A DNA stretch of 64,000 nucleotides from Tannerellaceae bacterium (GTDB lineage: Bacteria > Bacteroidota > Bacteroidia > Bacteroidales > Tannerellaceae), in NCBI GenBank assembly GCA_031271045.1, contig JAISWO010000029.1, positions 49,034-113,033 on the forward strand. Direction: 5' to 3'. A model generated the notes under the pieces. That model searched no databases and was not told the DNA's origin. It saw only the letters and a program-made list of their open reading frames with translations. Both the position numbers and the translations under genes were made by a program. This document shows positions 8,848 through 17,133 of the stretch, one piece after another. The stretch's first letter is position 1, and each line of letters begins with the position of its first letter.

Positions 8848-8882
8848 TCCGACGATAATTTCTTTTACAGCTCCTCACCCTT

Positions 8883-9716
8883 TCAGGAATGATAAGCCAG
8901 CAAACCCGGCATGGGTGTCAGTTCGATACGCTCTATATGGATGGACAATGAGCGGGCCGCATCCCTGAGCACCGGTTGATAATAAAAGGCTATCGAACCG
9001 GTAAAATGCACCGGATAGGCTTCGAAATCCGCATACTGCATAACATTGCGAACAAAAAAGCTTCGGAATCCTTTATACACGAGCTCGTATATGGCCGGTT
9101 CATGGATGTTTTCAAACAAGAAACGGGAGAGCGTGGCCAGATAGCGATTGGGAAATGGTTGCCGATACACACGCTCCAGAACGTCTTCCGCCGTCACGTT
9201 GTACTGACTCATGAATTTATCAATCAGATGAGCAGGCAACTGATTCTTCAGACAGCCGCTTAGTAATAGCCTGCCCAGTACGGCGCCGCTACCTTCATCG
9301 CCCAGGATGTAACCTAACGGGGAGACATTGCTAATAATCGCCCGCCCATTATACAGGCAGGAGTTGGAGCCTGTTCCAAGTATGCAGGCAATGCCCGGCT
9401 GCTGCCGGCATAAAGCACGAGCAGCTCCCGTCAGGTCACTATAAACTTCAATAGAGGCAGGTAAAAACAGAGAAAGGGCGTCGTATATGACTTGCTTTTT
9501 TGCCGGCGAAGTACAACCGGCGCCATAAAAGTACACAGCTTCAATATCAAAACCTTTAATAGAAGGAAGCAGATCAGCTTCCATGTCTTGCCTGATTTCT
9601 TTAGATGTTTGGAAATAAGGGTTTATTCCTGTCGAAAAAATCTGTTGTACAGTTTTTTTTCTGTCAGCAACGCACCACTGGGTTTTTGTTGACCCGCTGT
9701 CAGCTATCAATATCAT
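8883..9716 (-). CDS. BadF/BadG-type sugar kinase, probable N-acetylglucosamine kinase
   Basis: 277 residues of the ASKHA fold, close to eukaryotic-type N-acetylglucosamine kinase and Bacteroidota BadF-like kinases. Visible signatures are the phosphate-1 motif LIADSGSTKTQW (residues 3-14), the phosphate-2 motif ILGTGSNSCLY near 112 and LGYILGDEGSGAVLG near 133. The likely reaction is ATP-dependent phosphorylation of GlcNAc or a related amino sugar released in cell-wall or glycan turnover. It is convergent with coaE and is a single gene with a -7 box just upstream. Exact sugar specificity is inferred from family resemblance. Confidence 0.85.
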   Translation of the reverse strand: MILIADSGSTKTQWCVADRKKTVQQIFSTGINPYFQTSKEIRQDMEADLLPSIKGFDIEAVYFYGAGCTSPAKKQVIYDALSLFLPASIEVYSDLTGAARALCRQQPGIACILGTGSNSCLYNGRAIISNVSPLGYILGDEGSGAVLGRLLLSGCLKNQLPAHLIDKFMSQYNVTAEDVLERVYRQPFPNRYLATLSRFLFENIHEPAIYELVYKGFRSFFVRNVMQYADFEAYPVHFTGSIAFYYQPVLRDAARSLSIHIERIELTPMPGLLAYHS

Positions 9717-9738
9717 CCTTGTCTGTTGTTAAACAAGG

Positions 9739-9746
9739 CAAAGATA
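9739..9746 (-). promoter_or_regulatory. -7 box (TATCTTTG, minus strand) of the sugar kinase
   Basis: CAAAGATA on the plus strand reads TATCTTTG on the minus strand, 22 bp upstream of the kinase start. Confidence 0.6.
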
Positions 9747-9811
9747 GCTATATTCCCCAAAAAAAGAGAGAGAGTTCGAAAGGTTAGCGCAGATGAATCA
9801 GTCCGGTTCGT

Positions 9812-10693
9812 TCAGAGAGTTTGTGTAGACATATATGGATCTGATTCAGCATGATGCAGCCGTCTCACTAATTCGGTCGGCGTACACCCGAATTGTTGTT
9901 TGCAAAACCGTGTAAAATGGGTTGCAGAGTTAAAATTGTACTTCCTCATCACATCGCTGAATGTCGAATCCGGTTCGGATAAACTGTTGCGTACGTGCTT
10001 TGCTTTTTGTTTGAGTATCCATTGATGGGGAGAGGTGCCAAATTCTTCTTTGAATTTGTTATCGAAGTTCGTCCTTCCCATTCCCGATAAATGCGCCAAC
10101 TCATCTATATGATGAATCTTGAGATAATTATCCATGATCAGAGTCCTGAAATCAAACGATTTGCCGATGATCGGATAAAACAGATTGGCTAATTCCTCTT
10201 TCGGATACTGCGTATGCAGGATAAGGAATAATTCCTGATGTTTTATCTCGTGCAAATGGGCATAGTTGATGTTCTTTTGCAGATATAAAATAAGTAAGTC
10301 AAAAAACTCAATTAAGGGCGTCCGAAAGGGAAGGGCTTCGAATTTGTGCGTAATATTGGGTGAAAGTCTCCAATATGATTGGAAAGCATTTTTCTCACAA
10401 GACGTCTTAAGTGCAAAAAACGAGAATACAACCATTTTACATGGTTCGATCGTTGTTATCAAGGCATTGGACAACTTGGGAAAAAAGACAAATTCATTTT
10501 GGCCGATGGGTTGATTCCTAAATTCGTTGTAATCGGCCCGTGCACTTCCTTCCAATAGAAAGATGAGATAATGCAGGTCTTTATGTTTGAAAGAGAAAGA
10601 TGTTTTACTTTCTGCTTCAACATATTTAAACCCTGCCCGCATGTCGTTAGAGCTGTTTGCTAATCGCTCTTCAAAATAAACTGAATTAATCAT
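9812..10693 (-). CDS. AraC-type transcriptional regulator (fimbrial-locus paralogue 1)
   Basis: 293 residues. The N-terminal half resembles a cupin-like sensor (LIFLLEGSARADYNEF, then FVFFPKLSNALITTIEPC). The C-terminal 100 residues are an AraC/XylS double helix-turn-helix: IDELAHLSGMGRTNFDNKFKEEFGTSPHQWI, then the conserved second motif YNFNSATHFTRFCKQQFGCTP. It has three close paralogues nearby (at 10899, 11909 and 24212) sharing the linker YPIIGKSFDF and the ending FCKQQFGCTP. Position beside the fimbrial operon suggests control of that locus, which is inference. No effector is known. Confidence 0.88.
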   Translation of the reverse strand: MINSVYFEERLANSSNDMRAGFKYVEAESKTSFSFKHKDLHYLIFLLEGSARADYNEFRNQPIGQNEFVFFPKLSNALITTIEPCKMVVFSFFALKTSCEKNAFQSYWRLSPNITHKFEALPFRTPLIEFFDLLILYLQKNINYAHLHEIKHQELFLILHTQYPKEELANLFYPIIGKSFDFRTLIMDNYLKIHHIDELAHLSGMGRTNFDNKFKEEFGTSPHQWILKQKAKHVRNSLSEPDSTFSDVMRKYNFNSATHFTRFCKQQFGCTPTELVRRLHHAESDPYMSTQTL

Positions 10694-10820
10694 TTCTTTT
10701 TTCTGATAAATTTATAATAATAATTACTTCTATACTTATTGTTTTTAAGCTGTACATAGAAAATGTAATAAATAAGAATCAGATTTATTCTTTTCTGCAT
10801 ACTCTAGCTGTAAAACATTG

Positions 10821-10828
10821 CAAATGTA
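10821..10828 (-). promoter_or_regulatory. -7 box (TACATTTG, minus strand) of AraC paralogue 1
   Basis: CAAATGTA on the plus strand is TACATTTG on the minus strand, giving a leader of roughly 120 nt before the start at 10693, longer than for its neighbours. Confidence 0.5.
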
Positions 10829-10898
10829 TAGAGTTCGTGGTAATTTTACGTTTTCAAAAACCGTAATAGTGTTTACAATTTTGATAAAAGGTACTTTC

Positions 10899-11750
10899 TT
10901 AATCATTTTGCGTTAGTCTTTTTCTTAATTCGGAAGGCGTGCAACCGAACTGTTGCTTACAGAAGCGATTCAGGTGTGTAAAAGAATTAAAGTTGTACTT
11001 ATTCATAATGTCGTTTAGTGTGTTTTCCGGCTCTGACAGACTAAAATAAACGTGTTTAGCTTTTTCTTTTAAGATCCATTGCAGGGGAGTCATTCCAAAT
11101 TCTTTCTTGAACTTCATATCGAAATTGCCTCTTCCCATGTTCATTTTTTTCGCCAGTTCATCCACATTATTGACCGTAGGGAAATATTGCATAACCCGGT
11201 TTTTGAAACCAAGTGATTGCCCTAAGATAGGATAGAACAGGCCGGCTATCTCTTTTTTATTATACAGTTCGCTCAATAGCAGGAATAGCTCTTGAAATTT
11301 CAGCTTGCACATAAGTTCGGATTTTATGCCTTTTCTCAGGTATTCAGTGAATAAAAGTATGTATTCGTTCAGTATATCGTGTATTGGAACAGGAGCAAAG
11401 GTGAATTGGATCAAAGAACGTATGGCGGTATAAATCCGAAAGTTCAGCTCGTTGTAAATGGGTTGCAGGGATTCGAAAGAGCAAACCAGCAGGTCCGATG
11501 GAGTAAGAATTGTCAGGGCATACCGGACGGATTTAGGGAATAAGAATAATTCTCTGTTTTTTACTTTTATGGACTGAAATTCATTGTATTGTGCCGACAA
11601 ATCTCCTCTTGTCAGAAAAACCAGATGATTTATTTCCGAATCCAAATTGCAGAATTTTTCTCCGTCATCAACATCATAGTTTTTAAAACAGATACCTTCT
11701 GTTGTGGTATAGCTGTTGAACATGGCACTTATGTACGATAAACTTTTCAT
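10899..11750 (-). CDS. AraC-type transcriptional regulator (fimbrial-locus paralogue 2)
   Basis: 283 residues with the same layout as its neighbours. An N-terminal sensor half carries LVFLTRGDLSAQYNEFQS, a middle segment reads LFYPILGQSLGF, and the C-terminal AraC DNA-binding domain has VDELAKKMNMGRGNFDMKFKKEFGMTPLQWI and NFNSFTHLNRFCKQQFGCTP. It is the most AT-rich of the four paralogues. It is divergent from paralogue 3, the two starts being 158 bp apart with a -7 box for each. Target promoters are not known; the arrangement suggests cross-regulation among the paralogues. Confidence 0.87.
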   Translation of the reverse strand: MKSLSYISAMFNSYTTTEGICFKNYDVDDGEKFCNLDSEINHLVFLTRGDLSAQYNEFQSIKVKNRELFLFPKSVRYALTILTPSDLLVCSFESLQPIYNELNFRIYTAIRSLIQFTFAPVPIHDILNEYILLFTEYLRKGIKSELMCKLKFQELFLLLSELYNKKEIAGLFYPILGQSLGFKNRVMQYFPTVNNVDELAKKMNMGRGNFDMKFKKEFGMTPLQWILKEKAKHVYFSLSEPENTLNDIMNKYNFNSFTHLNRFCKQQFGCTPSELRKRLTQND

Positions 11751-11772
11751 CCATTAACTTTTGGCGTTTATG

Positions 11773-11780
11773 CAAAAGTA
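11773..11780 (-). promoter_or_regulatory. -7 box (TACTTTTG, minus strand) of AraC paralogue 2
   Basis: CAAAAGTA on the plus strand, 22 bp upstream of the start at 11750, reads TACTTTTG on the minus strand. Confidence 0.58.
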
Positions 11781-11843
11781 GGAAAAATCTTTTTATTATG
11801 CAATCCGAAAGTGCCGGTGATATGTGAATTATGTGTTCAAATG

Positions 11844-11872
11844 TTTGAATTGATAAATATGTCGTATATTTG
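11844..11872 (+). promoter_or_regulatory. Promoter of AraC paralogue 3
   Basis: TTTG at 11844-11847, 17 bp, TATATTTG at 11865-11872, 36 bp before the ATG at 11909. The spacer is slightly short for the Bacteroidota consensus. Confidence 0.6.
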
Positions 11873-11908
11873 TGTCGTTTAATTGTGTGATAGTTATAAA
11901 TTCATTTT

Positions 11909-12793
11909 ATGGAAAATTTATTTTATATAGAAGATCACGTGTCTTGTCACAGGTATAAATCTGATTTTCAGACAGGATTCAAGTGTGCCACAATCAAAAA
12001 AGGCTCGACTTTAGAGAAGTTGAGCGCTGCTTGCAACCATCTTTTCCTTCTCAAGGAAGGAGAGCTACGTATCCGTCGTGAAGAATACGCTCCACGTAAA
12101 ATCCGGAAAGAAGAATGTATATTGATCCCCAAAGGGACAAAAATGTCTTGTGAAGCGCTGGAAGATTCCGTTTTATTGGTGATGTCATTTGATGTTTTGC
12201 AACACATATGCGACAAAGCCATGCTGCATTCTTACCAGTCTATGCGTGATCAGGTAGAATACAATTTCATTCCTACTCCGATTCGATATCCCTTGACGTC
12301 CTTTGTTGATTTGCTCATAGGTTATCTTAAGGGTGGAATCGATTGTGAGCATTTACATGAGATAAAGGAAAAAGAATTTTTTCTTGTCTTGCGTAGATGT
12401 TATTCCAAAGAAGAAATCCTACATCTATTGTATCCTATTATCGGAGTTTCGGATTTTAAAGGTTTTATTCTGCAAAATTATCTGAAAGTAGAAAGTGTCA
12501 CCGAGTTGGTAGATAAAGCAGGAATGAAACGGACGGCTTTTGACATGAAGTTTCGCGAAACATTCGGCACGTCGCCGCGCCAATGGATACTTAGTCAGAT
12601 CGCCCGGCATGTCCGCTATAAAGCTATGGACCCTGATGTCACCCTTCGGGAACTTATCAATGAATTTAAATTTCATTCCGCTACTCATTTTTGCCGGTTT
12701 TGCAAACAGCAGTACGGCTGCACACCAGGTGAATTGTTGAAAAAATCGAGGTTCGAGCAAGAAAAAAACGCAAAAAAAACGCATGTTGATTAA
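11909..12793 (+). CDS. AraC-type transcriptional regulator (fimbrial-locus paralogue 3)
   Basis: 294 residues with the shared paralogue layout: sensor half (LFLLKEGELRIRREEYAP, ECILIPKGTKMSC), linker LLYPIIGVSDFKGF, and AraC-type C-terminus (VTELVDKAGMKRTAFDMKFRETFGTSPRQWI, then FHSATHFCRFCKQQYGCTP). It points into the fimbrial operon, whose first gene starts about 190 bp later behind its own -7 box. It is therefore the most likely dedicated activator of the DUF3575-to-adhesin genes. That role is inferred from position only. Confidence 0.88.
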   Translation: MENLFYIEDHVSCHRYKSDFQTGFKCATIKKGSTLEKLSAACNHLFLLKEGELRIRREEYAPRKIRKEECILIPKGTKMSCEALEDSVLLVMSFDVLQHICDKAMLHSYQSMRDQVEYNFIPTPIRYPLTSFVDLLIGYLKGGIDCEHLHEIKEKEFFLVLRRCYSKEEILHLLYPIIGVSDFKGFILQNYLKVESVTELVDKAGMKRTAFDMKFRETFGTSPRQWILSQIARHVRYKAMDPDVTLRELINEFKFHSATHFCRFCKQQYGCTPGELLKKSRFEQEKNAKKTHVD

Positions 12794-12843
12794 TTTGTAA
12801 ATAAAAACGTTTTGAAAAATGATTATTGCATAAAAAAATGCTA

Positions 12844-12851
12844 TACCTTTG
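12844..12851 (+). promoter_or_regulatory. -7 box (TACCTTTG) heading the fimbrial operon
   Basis: TACCTTTG matches TAnnTTTG. No TTTG sits 19-21 bp upstream, only a weak AT-rich stretch, as expected for a promoter that depends on an activator such as the adjacent AraC-type proteins. Confidence 0.55.
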
Positions 12852-12981
12852 CCCGTGATAAACAAACAAAAGACAGAATAAATAACTTAACAGGAAAACT
12901 CTTTACTAAACATAGAGAGGGCTAATGTCAAAAGATAGAATTAGAAAAAAAAATAAAACAACTAGACTAACCAGAGAGAAA

Positions 12982-13557
12982 ATGAAGAGGATCTACGTCT
13001 TAATAATTGTTGCAATAGTAATTGTTTTTCCGGTGGCGGTACACAGTCAAACCGTAGCCGTGAAGACAAATCTATTGTATGATGTGACGAGCACGATAAA
13101 TTTAGGCCTCGAGATGGGGATGTCTCCTAAATGGACATTGGAGTTGCCTGTCAATTATAATCCCTGGGAATTTGGAGAATACCGTAAAATAAAGCACTGG
13201 CTGATTCAACCGGAAGCGCGTTATTGGTTTTGTAAGAGTTTCAACGGACAATTTATTGGTTTCCATGCACACATAGGCGGTTTCAACGCGGGAGGACTCG
13301 AATTGGGTGGAGTCAAATTTGGCACATTGACTGACTATCGGTACGAAGGAACTTTATATGGTGGCGGACTTTCTTACGGCTATCATTGGGTACTGAATAC
13401 GAGGTGGAGCATTGAAGCAACTCTCGGCGTAGGGTATGCTCTCATGGACTATACAAAATATGACTGTGTGACTTGTGGGAAAAAAGAAAAAAGCGATACC
13501 CGCGACTATATCGGACCGACGAAAGCCGGCATAAGCCTTATTTATATAATCAAATAG
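12982..13557 (+). CDS. DUF3575 family outer-membrane beta-barrel-like protein (first gene of fimbrial operon)
   Basis: 191 residues from the ATG at 12982, which starts a clean signal peptide (MKRIYVLIIVAIVIVFPVAV, cleaved after HSQ). An upstream in-frame ATG at 12925 would add a highly charged 19-residue leader and is less likely. The mature part has the DUF3575 hallmarks VKTNLLYDVTSTINLGLEMG, WTLELPVNYNPW and IKHWLIQPEARYWFC, consistent with a small outer-membrane barrel. DUF3575 genes often precede DUF3868 and Mfa-type fimbrillin genes in Bacteroidales, as here, and presumably aid outer-membrane assembly. The exact role is not established. Confidence 0.88.
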   Translation: MKRIYVLIIVAIVIVFPVAVHSQTVAVKTNLLYDVTSTINLGLEMGMSPKWTLELPVNYNPWEFGEYRKIKHWLIQPEARYWFCKSFNGQFIGFHAHIGGFNAGGLELGGVKFGTLTDYRYEGTLYGGGLSYGYHWVLNTRWSIEATLGVGYALMDYTKYDCVTCGKKEKSDTRDYIGPTKAGISLIYIIK

Positions 13558-13570
13558 AAAGTACGCAATT

Positions 13571-15064
13571 ATGAAAAAGATTATATATAAATGTATCGCA
13601 TTGTTGTTGGTCTTGACGGGTTGGATACCTGTAGAGGCGCAAACCGTTTATGACGGGCAGATCCCTGTAAAAATACAGCGCCTGCGACAAATGGACGATT
13701 CGGTTCAGGTTTCCATTGATTTCGACCTTACCGGCCTTTCCGTAGCCTCGGAACGTTATCTGACATTGACGCCCGTCCTTACCAATACAAAAGGAAAAGA
13801 ACATAAACTGAAAAATATTCGTATCAACGGCAAACAGCAGCAGAAGGCTTTTGTGCGCGAGGTGGAATTGAACGGACTGCAACGGCAGGTTGCCAGTGCG
13901 CACCATTCCGTGATCGGGTTAAACAAGGAGACTCGCGACATATTCCATTATGTGACCACTACTGGCTTTGAGAGTTGGATGCAGGAGGCGCAAATGATCG
14001 TATTGAGCGATCTGTGCGACTGCGGTGGAGAGACAAGGCAACAGCTTTCGGATAAAATTGCCGACCGTGTGATTCTGGACGGAACACAGCCTTATCGCGT
14101 CTTGCCGAATGTGGCTTATATACGTCCTGAAGTCGAAACGGTGAAATCGCGTAGCGAGTCGAGCGACATATTCCTCGATTTCCCCGTGTCGCAAACGGAA
14201 ATTGATCCGAGATTCGGCAACAACCCTCGCGAACTGGCGAAAATAGAAACCATTATCAGCGAAATACGCAAGGATGCCAATGTGCGGGTAACGGGAGTTT
14301 CCATTGCCGGCTTTGCATCGCCCGAAGGCGAGATTACGTTCAACAACGAACTTTCGCGCGGAAGGGCGGAATCCTTACGCAATTATCTGGCTTCGCGTAG
14401 CGGTATTCCTCCACAGCAGTATCGCTTAGGTAACGGAGGGGAAGATTGGGATGGATTGGCACGTATGATACAAGGGATGAGTAATTTCGGACCTAAGGAA
14501 ACGGTCTTGTCTATCATTCGATATTACAACAACCCGGCGGAGCGGAAAGATCGGTTGAAGGCTTTGGACGGAGGCCGATTGTGGGAATGGATGCTGAATG
14601 AGCTTTATCCGAGACTGAGACGTGTTGTGAGCCGTATTGAGTACACAGTGCGCGGGTTTGACGTAGAGGAAGCGAAGCAAATCATCCAGACGCGGCCGCA
14701 ACAACTGAGTTTGAATGAAATGTTTTCGGTGGCAAACACCTATGAAGAGGGGACTAAGGAGTTCGGTGCTGTATTCGAAACGGCCGTGCGCGTATTCCCC
14801 AATGATCCGGTAGCGAATCTGAATGCAGCCGCGTCGGCGCTGTTGGACAAAGATCTGACGAAGGCAGAACGCTATCTGCAAAAAGCGCAGCGCAATACCC
14901 CGGCCTACTACAACAATCTGGGCGTATTGAATATGATGCAAAACAACCTGGCGCGTGCAAAGAACTTATTCCAGCGCGCAGCGGAAGGGAATCTGGAGAT
15001 TGCTTTGAAGAATCTGGAAGAAATTAAGAAGAAGGAGGAAGCCGATCGACTGTTGACAAATTGA
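13571..15064 (+). CDS. DUF3868 / OmpA-like domain protein of the fimbrial operon
   Basis: 497 residues: signal peptide (1-23), an N-terminal DUF3868-type beta domain (about 25-110), an OmpA-like peptidoglycan-binding region around 230-275 with VSIAGFASPEGEITFNNELS then RAESLRNYL, and a C-terminal TPR-like helical part around 425-490 (AERYLQKAQRNTPAYYNNLG). The domains suggest a periplasmic or outer-membrane protein that ties the fimbrial apparatus to peptidoglycan. It starts 13 bp after DUF3575. DUF3868 proteins are established companions of FimA/Mfa1-type clusters; the molecular role is inferred. Confidence 0.88.
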   Translation: MKKIIYKCIALLLVLTGWIPVEAQTVYDGQIPVKIQRLRQMDDSVQVSIDFDLTGLSVASERYLTLTPVLTNTKGKEHKLKNIRINGKQQQKAFVREVELNGLQRQVASAHHSVIGLNKETRDIFHYVTTTGFESWMQEAQMIVLSDLCDCGGETRQQLSDKIADRVILDGTQPYRVLPNVAYIRPEVETVKSRSESSDIFLDFPVSQTEIDPRFGNNPRELAKIETIISEIRKDANVRVTGVSIAGFASPEGEITFNNELSRGRAESLRNYLASRSGIPPQQYRLGNGGEDWDGLARMIQGMSNFGPKETVLSIIRYYNNPAERKDRLKALDGGRLWEWMLNELYPRLRRVVSRIEYTVRGFDVEEAKQIIQTRPQQLSLNEMFSVANTYEEGTKEFGAVFETAVRVFPNDPVANLNAAASALLDKDLTKAERYLQKAQRNTPAYYNNLGVLNMMQNNLARAKNLFQRAAEGNLEIALKNLEEIKKKEEADRLLTN

Positions 15065-15165
15065 CGATGATCACGTCGCAACTGCAATAAATATGAACAT
15101 TATTAACTGCAACAAACAATTATATGCGTATTAACAAAAAAAAGAGAGATTAATTTTATTGTATT

Positions 15166-15181
15166 ACTAATTTAAATCAAA
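15166..15181 (+). repeat. Leader sequence shared with the 27788 gene
   Basis: The 16 bases actaatttaaatcaaa immediately before the fimbrillin start recur at 27767-27782 just before the large T9SS cargo gene. They are A/T-rich 5'-UTR sequence, possibly a translation-enhancing leader. Confidence 0.5.
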
Positions 15182-16737
15182 TGAAAATGAAAAGATTATT
15201 TAAATTTTTTGCTGTGGCTGCTATTATAGCAGTAGGTTTCACAGGATGTTCCAGTGAAACACCAATTGACGACGACCCTCAGAATGGTTCGATTATCGGT
15301 TCTGATGAGGAAGATGGTGAGCTTACGTATGCAAGCTTTAGGTTTAGTGCAAGCAGTGCCGGCGCTACAAGGTCGGTTGATGCTGCCGGTGGTGAAACGA
15401 CGTTGGCTCTTACAGAGTATCGTGTATTGATTTACAGAGGAGATAATACTTTGGAAATAGATACGGCCATTGCTATAGCGGGTGACTCTATGCTGACGAT
15501 ACCGGTTTACTCCGGATCGAAAAAACTCTTTGTTATAGCAAATGGAGGGACAACCACTGCAATTCTGAGTGTGCCGGCGAAGGGAACGACAACATTGAAT
15601 ACTTATGCCGGATTGAATAATGCGTTTGTTCTGACTACAGGATCACCAAATCCGACTGATTTTAGCAGTCATACTCTTTTGTATGGTACAAATGGCAGTA
15701 AGTTTATCTTTTCCAGTGATGTGAAGACCGCTACGAAGGATTTCAAACCGGGTATAAGCGCGGCTGAGTCGAAAGTCCCAGGTAGTGATAATTTCTTCAA
15801 TGTGGGACTGGACAGGTTGGTTGCCAGAGTTGCCGTTACCAAGACGGATCCTTCTAAGCCCACAGGTTCGACAGCAACTGCGGGAATCATAGTCCAGGAC
15901 TCCACAGGTCGTATTGATCCTGCTACCGTTCAGTATCACCTTTGGAACATAAACAAGGCCGTATATCCTTTCCAGAATTACAACGCATCCAATGTGCTGG
16001 TAACTCCTTATGGTGATGCTGCATCTCCGTTTGAAAGTTATTACCTTAGGAATCAAGGCGAAGGTAGCAGTAACAATTATATCGCTATTGCAACCAGAGG
16101 AGCGAACCCGCCGGCAACTTCAGCTTATCGCTACGTGACTGAAAATGTGCCTACTACTGCGTATGGAGGTAATACCACTTATGCAGAAGTCGAAGCTGTC
16201 TTCCTTCCGGTTGTAGGGAAGTATGTGGACGCCGTGATTGGTTATAATGAAGCAACCTCCACGTTTTCTCCTGTAAAAGCTACCGCTGACCAGACGACAG
16301 CAACAGACCTGTACAAGTTCATCCAAGCAGGAGTCTTAGGGCTTGAACCAGGGACTATATTGGGCGGAAGTAGTGCATTGCTTTTAGCAAAAAAAGTGGT
16401 TTACCATTTGGTGAATCCTAGTACACCGCCTAAAACGAACTTATCAGATTATACGAGCCTCGTCGCCGATGCTGACGTTCTAACATACTTCGACAAATAT
16501 ACCGGAGGTAAAAGTTATTATCGTTTGAACTTTGGGGAACAAAATGGCCAGTATATTAATTACGGCATAAAACGTAACTACTATTATGATGCAAATATTA
16601 CAGGTTTCAATACCATTGGCGCTAATGAACCCGGTGATTTATTGGAAGATGGTACACCTCTGGGTGGTATAACCAACATAACTGTACATATTATCATCCG
16701 TGACTGGACAGGCAAGGAAATGAATGTAATTATTTAA
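15181..16737 (+). CDS. Mfa1-type major fimbrillin lipoprotein
   Basis: 518 residues. The N-terminus is a lipoprotein signal with lipobox VGFTGC (Cys 23), as in all Bacteroidales fimbrillin precursors. The Mfa1-family core is recognisable: LTEYRVLIYRGDN, SGSKKLFVIANG, FNVGLDRLVARVAVTK and the ending NITVHIIIRDWTGKEMNVII. In the known system the lipidated precursor is surface-exposed, an N-terminal strand is removed by an Arg-specific protease, and subunits polymerise by donor-strand exchange; ATR at about residue 63 is a candidate site. It is the first and probably most highly expressed structural subunit and is followed by a hairpin and a repeat array before the anchor gene. Confidence 0.88.
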   Translation: MKMKRLFKFFAVAAIIAVGFTGCSSETPIDDDPQNGSIIGSDEEDGELTYASFRFSASSAGATRSVDAAGGETTLALTEYRVLIYRGDNTLEIDTAIAIAGDSMLTIPVYSGSKKLFVIANGGTTTAILSVPAKGTTTLNTYAGLNNAFVLTTGSPNPTDFSSHTLLYGTNGSKFIFSSDVKTATKDFKPGISAAESKVPGSDNFFNVGLDRLVARVAVTKTDPSKPTGSTATAGIIVQDSTGRIDPATVQYHLWNINKAVYPFQNYNASNVLVTPYGDAASPFESYYLRNQGEGSSNNYIAIATRGANPPATSAYRYVTENVPTTAYGGNTTYAEVEAVFLPVVGKYVDAVIGYNEATSTFSPVKATADQTTATDLYKFIQAGVLGLEPGTILGGSSALLLAKKVVYHLVNPSTPPKTNLSDYTSLVADADVLTYFDKYTGGKSYYRLNFGEQNGQYINYGIKRNYYYDANITGFNTIGANEPGDLLEDGTPLGGITNITVHIIIRDWTGKEMNVII

Positions 16738-16760
16738 TTTCTACCTGTACTGACGAAGAA

Positions 16761-16801
16761 AAGAGAGAGGGGAGGGCTTCTCTCCTCTCTCCCTCTCTCT
16801 T
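16761..16801 (+). terminator. Purine/pyrimidine hairpin after the major fimbrillin (possible attenuator)
   Basis: AAGAGAGAGGGGAG at 16761-16774 pairs with CTCCCTCTCTCTT at 16789-16801 with one bulged G, starting 24 bp after the fimbrillin stop. The following bases are pyrimidine-rich. It could terminate or attenuate transcription, or protect the 3' end of the fimbrillin message, so that the anchor and tip genes are made in smaller amounts. Confidence 0.6.
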
Positions 16802-16879
16802 CTCTCTTACATGAACAACTTTACACATGATACTCTAAGTTCTTTTTTGAAATGAGAATGAGATCTTCAGCAAATCCTG

Positions 16880-17068
16880 ACGCAAGCCGCGTTAGCCCTA
16901 ACGGGAGTCGCGTTAGCCTTAACGCAAGCCGCGTTAGCCTTAACGGGAGTCGCGTTAGCCTTAACGCAAGCCGCGTTAGCCTTAACGCAAGCCGCGTTAG
17001 CCTTAACGCAAGCCGCGTTAGCCTTAACGCAAGCCGCGTTAACCTTAACGGGAGCCGCGTTAGCCTTA
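16880..17068. repeat. Nine-unit 21-bp tandem repeat between fimbrillin and anchor genes
   Basis: Nine contiguous 21-bp units. Two unit types occur, starting ACGCAAGCC (A) or ACGGGAGTC/ACGGGAGCC (B), in the order A-B-A-B-A-A-A-A-B. Across each junction GCGTTA and TAACGC face each other around GCCT, so the transcript could form a row of small hairpins. The 21-bp length is a multiple of three, so the array reads as an open frame (7-residue repeat), which is judged not to be a gene. Confidence 0.9.
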
Positions 17069-17133
17069 ACGCACGGATTGTGAGCGGGGATGAAGGATTC
17101 GTTATTTACTATTTACACAATTAATTAAGCTGT

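Noticed and set aside
10694-12924. Invertible promoter for fimbrial phase variation
   Set aside because: Looked for matched inverted repeats flanking the AraC and operon promoters and saw none convincing; no invertase gene is in the window.
16852-17124. 90-codon open frame with a 7-residue repeat
   Set aside because: Produced by nine 21-bp units; no signal peptide, no promoter, and hairpin structure is a better explanation.
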